Source: Candidatus Latescibacterota bacterium
GTDB taxonomy: Bacteria; Latescibacterota; UBA2968; GCA-2709665
Assembly: GCA_012270675.1 (NCBI GenBank)
Contig: JAAXHW010000049.1
Span: forward strand, 1-34,257
Direction of reading: 5' to 3'
Length of the DNA stretch: 34,257 nucleotides
In this document: in pieces, positions 32,655 to 34,257 of the stretch
Numbering within the stretch: position 1 is the stretch's first letter
Layout of the letters: every line of letters starts with the position of its first letter
Notes under the pieces: model-generated
Seen by the model: only the letters and a program-made list of their open reading frames with translations
What the model was told of the DNA's origin: nothing
Databases searched by the model: none
Program-made: the position numbers and the translations under genes

Positions 32655-32795
32655 TCAACCGATTTTCTCGCCGGGCCATCTTCGCCGGAACTGGGCGTGG
32701 AAGTAGGCGGTGTCGTCTGCCAGGGGGACGTCGTAGACTTCGTAGTCAACATAGAAGTACTGCCTGTAAACCGCTTCGCCCTCGGTTGTGTTGCA
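32655..32795 (-). pseudogene. Fragment of a DUF2961-type gene
   Basis: Between a stop at 32796-32798 and a stop at 32655-32657, the minus strand encodes 46 residues without a start codon. They include RQYFYVDYEVYDV and DTAYFHAQFRR, which I recognise as the middle of DUF2961 proteins (glycoside-hydrolase-like, GH172). The rest is absent on both sides, so this is a remnant, not a small gene. Confidence 0.65.
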
Positions 32796-32814
32796 TCAAC
32801 GTACTACCCTTTGC

Positions 32815-32826
32815 GACAGCTTCTCA
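32815..32826. repeat. Possible MITE-like end at the ntrC-type stop codon
   Basis: GACAGCTTCTCA is identical to 12 bp at the end of copy C. The final TCA is the regulator's stop codon (TGA on the minus strand). Only the end is present, so chance is possible. Confidence 0.3.
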
Positions 32827-34215
32827 AGCGCCCCGGTAATCCCTGGGGCGGATGCCGTGCTTTTTCAACAGGCGCTGAAAGGACGAACGGTGTACCTGCG
32901 CGCGTTCGGCCGCCCGGGACACGTTACCCCCACAGCCCAGCAGGAGTTTTGCCAGGTATTCCTGCTCAAAGGGCTCAAGATAGGCCCTTTTGGCCTGCGG
33001 AAATGGAAGCTGGGTGTCCACAGACAGGGCCAGCGTCTCCTGACGGGTCAGATGGGCGGGCAGGTCGAGCGGTGTGATCTCTTCGGCGTCGGTGAGGAAG
33101 AAGGCCCGTTCGATCACGTTTTGCAGCTCCCGGACGTTTCCCGGCCAGGCGTAGCCCTGCAGGAGGTCCATGGTCTCTTTTGATATGCCCTGAATATGCT
33201 TTTCGTGTTCGCTGTTCAGATTCTTAAGCACGTGCTCTGTCAGAAGGGGGATGTCTTCCACCCGTTCCCGGAGGGGGGGCAGGGGGATGGTGATGACGTT
33301 GAGCCGGTAGTAGAGGTCGTCCCGGAAGCGGCCGTCGGCGACCATCTGCTCCAGGTTTTCATTGGTGGCCGAAATCACCCGGATGGTGATGTCGATCAGT
33401 TCCTGTCCACCCACCCGACGCACCTGCCGGTCCTGCAGCACGCGCAGCAGTTTCACCTGCAGGTTCGGGCTAAGCGCCGAGATCTCATCTAAGAATACCG
33501 TTCCCTCCTGAGCCGTTTCCAAAAGCCCGGGCTTCCGGGTATGGGCGCCGGTGAACGCCCCCCGCTCGTGGCCGAACAACTCGCTTTCCAGGAGATTTTC
33601 CGGCAATGCTCCGCAGTTGATGGGAAGAAACGGTCGGTCGTGGCGCGAGCTGTTTCTGTGCAGGCTTCGGGCGACCAGTTCCTTGCCCGTACCGGTCTCC
33701 CCTTCGATGACCACACTGACGTCGCTGTCGGCCACCTTCTCCACCAGGTCCATCACCCGTTCCATGGCGCGGCTCTTGCCCACCATGCCTTCAAATCCCC
33801 GCCGGAACCTGAGCGTTTTACGCAGCAGCAGGTTTTCCTCTGCGAGCCGTTTTTGCGAAAGCGCCCGGTCCACCACGATGAGCAGCTGGTCGGGGGTAAA
33901 CGGCTTGGGCAGGTAGTCGAATGCCCCTTCTTTGACGGCCTCCACAGCGGTGGCGATGGTGGGGAAACCGGTGATCATAATCGCCATCACGTTTTCGTCA
34001 ATGGACCTGATCTCACGCAGGATGTGCAGGCCGTCTGTGTCGGGGATTCTCAGATCGATCAGCACAAGGTCGAACGTCTCCTGCCGGACCGATTCGACCC
34101 CATCGCGGGCCGTGGCCTGCAGGCGGACATCGTAGCCGTGATAGGAGAGGGTCTCCTCGCAGGCCTCCAACAACGTGGGCTCATCGTCGATGATCAGTAC
34201 GTGCCCTTTGGACAA
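32824..34215 (-). CDS. Sigma54-dependent NtrC/AtoC-type response regulator
   Basis: 463 residues, three domains. Receiver (1-120) with Asp10-Asp11, phosphoacceptor Asp54 (LVLIDLRIPD) and Lys in LPKPFTPDQ. AAA+ domain (about 140-380) with Walker A GETGTGKE, the sigma54-contact loop GAFTGA, Walker B VFLDE, and GYAWPGNVRELQN. Fis-type helix-turn-helix (about 420-460) with NVSRAAERAQVHRSSFQRLL. The start is TTG 34215, with AGGGAG 6 nt upstream and no in-frame ATG nearby. The partner histidine kinase is not in the window. Its targets are unknown. Confidence 0.95.
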   Translation of the reverse strand: MSKGHVLIIDDEPTLLEACEETLSYHGYDVRLQATARDGVESVRQETFDLVLIDLRIPDTDGLHILREIRSIDENVMAIMITGFPTIATAVEAVKEGAFDYLPKPFTPDQLLIVVDRALSQKRLAEENLLLRKTLRFRRGFEGMVGKSRAMERVMDLVEKVADSDVSVVIEGETGTGKELVARSLHRNSSRHDRPFLPINCGALPENLLESELFGHERGAFTGAHTRKPGLLETAQEGTVFLDEISALSPNLQVKLLRVLQDRQVRRVGGQELIDITIRVISATNENLEQMVADGRFRDDLYYRLNVITIPLPPLRERVEDIPLLTEHVLKNLNSEHEKHIQGISKETMDLLQGYAWPGNVRELQNVIERAFFLTDAEEITPLDLPAHLTRQETLALSVDTQLPFPQAKRAYLEPFEQEYLAKLLLGCGGNVSRAAERAQVHRSSFQRLLKKHGIRPRDYRGA

Positions 34216-34257
34216 GGTTCACTCCCTTTGGACAGAGGGTCGGACAAAATTTTAATA

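Noticed and set aside
1-34257. tRNA, rRNA or known riboswitch genes
   Set aside because: No cloverleaf, rRNA core or recognisable riboswitch consensus was seen by eye in any gap; a covariance-model scan was not possible here.

Overview
The window is a GC-rich bacterial chromosome segment. It looks like a diderm bacterium with meso-diaminopimelate peptidoglycan: there are lipoprotein signal peptides, an alpha-2-macroglobulin-type lipoprotein, a DNPR-type MurE and an FtsA. Phytanoyl-CoA dioxygenase, paired Gfo/Idh/MocA oxidoreductases, an opine-dehydrogenase-like protein and a DUF2961 remnant recall uncultured phyla such as Latescibacterota or Poribacteria. That placement is a guess from gene content, not a phylogeny.

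Layout. (1) 1-2.6 kb, minus: the N-terminal half of an alpha-2-macroglobulin-like lipoprotein, ending at a stop codon. (2) 2.7-5.4 kb, minus: 5-formyl-THF cyclo-ligase, a 42-unit pentapeptide-repeat protein and a geranylgeranyl-reductase-family flavoprotein, behind a consensus sigma70 promoter. (3) 5.6-9.8 kb, plus: uppS-cdsA-dxr-rseP (isoprenoid carrier lipid, phospholipid precursor, site-2 protease), with its own divergent promoter. (4) 10.0-10.4 kb, minus: a small lipoprotein. (5) 10.6-25.9 kb, plus: a division and cell-wall (dcw) cluster, mraZ-rsmH-ftsL-ftsI-murE-murF-ftsW-murG-murC-murB-ftsQ-ftsA-ftsZ. A terminator-like hairpin precedes it, three 10-bp-phased MraZ boxes lie in its leader, and a 12-bp stem terminator ends it. 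mraY and murD are absent between murF and ftsW. (6) 25.9-32.6 kb: an accessory block with SDR and class-III aminotransferase leftward, Gfo/Idh-PhyH-Gfo/Idh rightward, and a convergent opine-dehydrogenase-like gene. (7) 32.6-34.2 kb: a DUF2961 gene remnant and an NtrC-type sigma54 response regulator, both minus.

How it fits together: regions 3 and 5 supply and use undecaprenyl phosphate for lipid II and septal wall synthesis. Region 6 looks like a small-molecule oxidation and transamination module of unknown substrate.

The most interesting non-coding signal is a dispersed short element resembling a MITE. Its ends are GAAGCTGT...ACAGCTTC, flanked by TTA or another TNA triplet. It sits on or beside stop codons of several genes. 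Other points worth a second look are the missing mraY and murD, an FtsZ with two C-terminal-peptide-like motifs, a perfect 12-bp hairpin across the ftsQ stop codon, a MurG with a changed first glycine loop, and a Gfo/Idh paralogue with Tyr at the usual His position. I found no single system I would call clearly undescribed.
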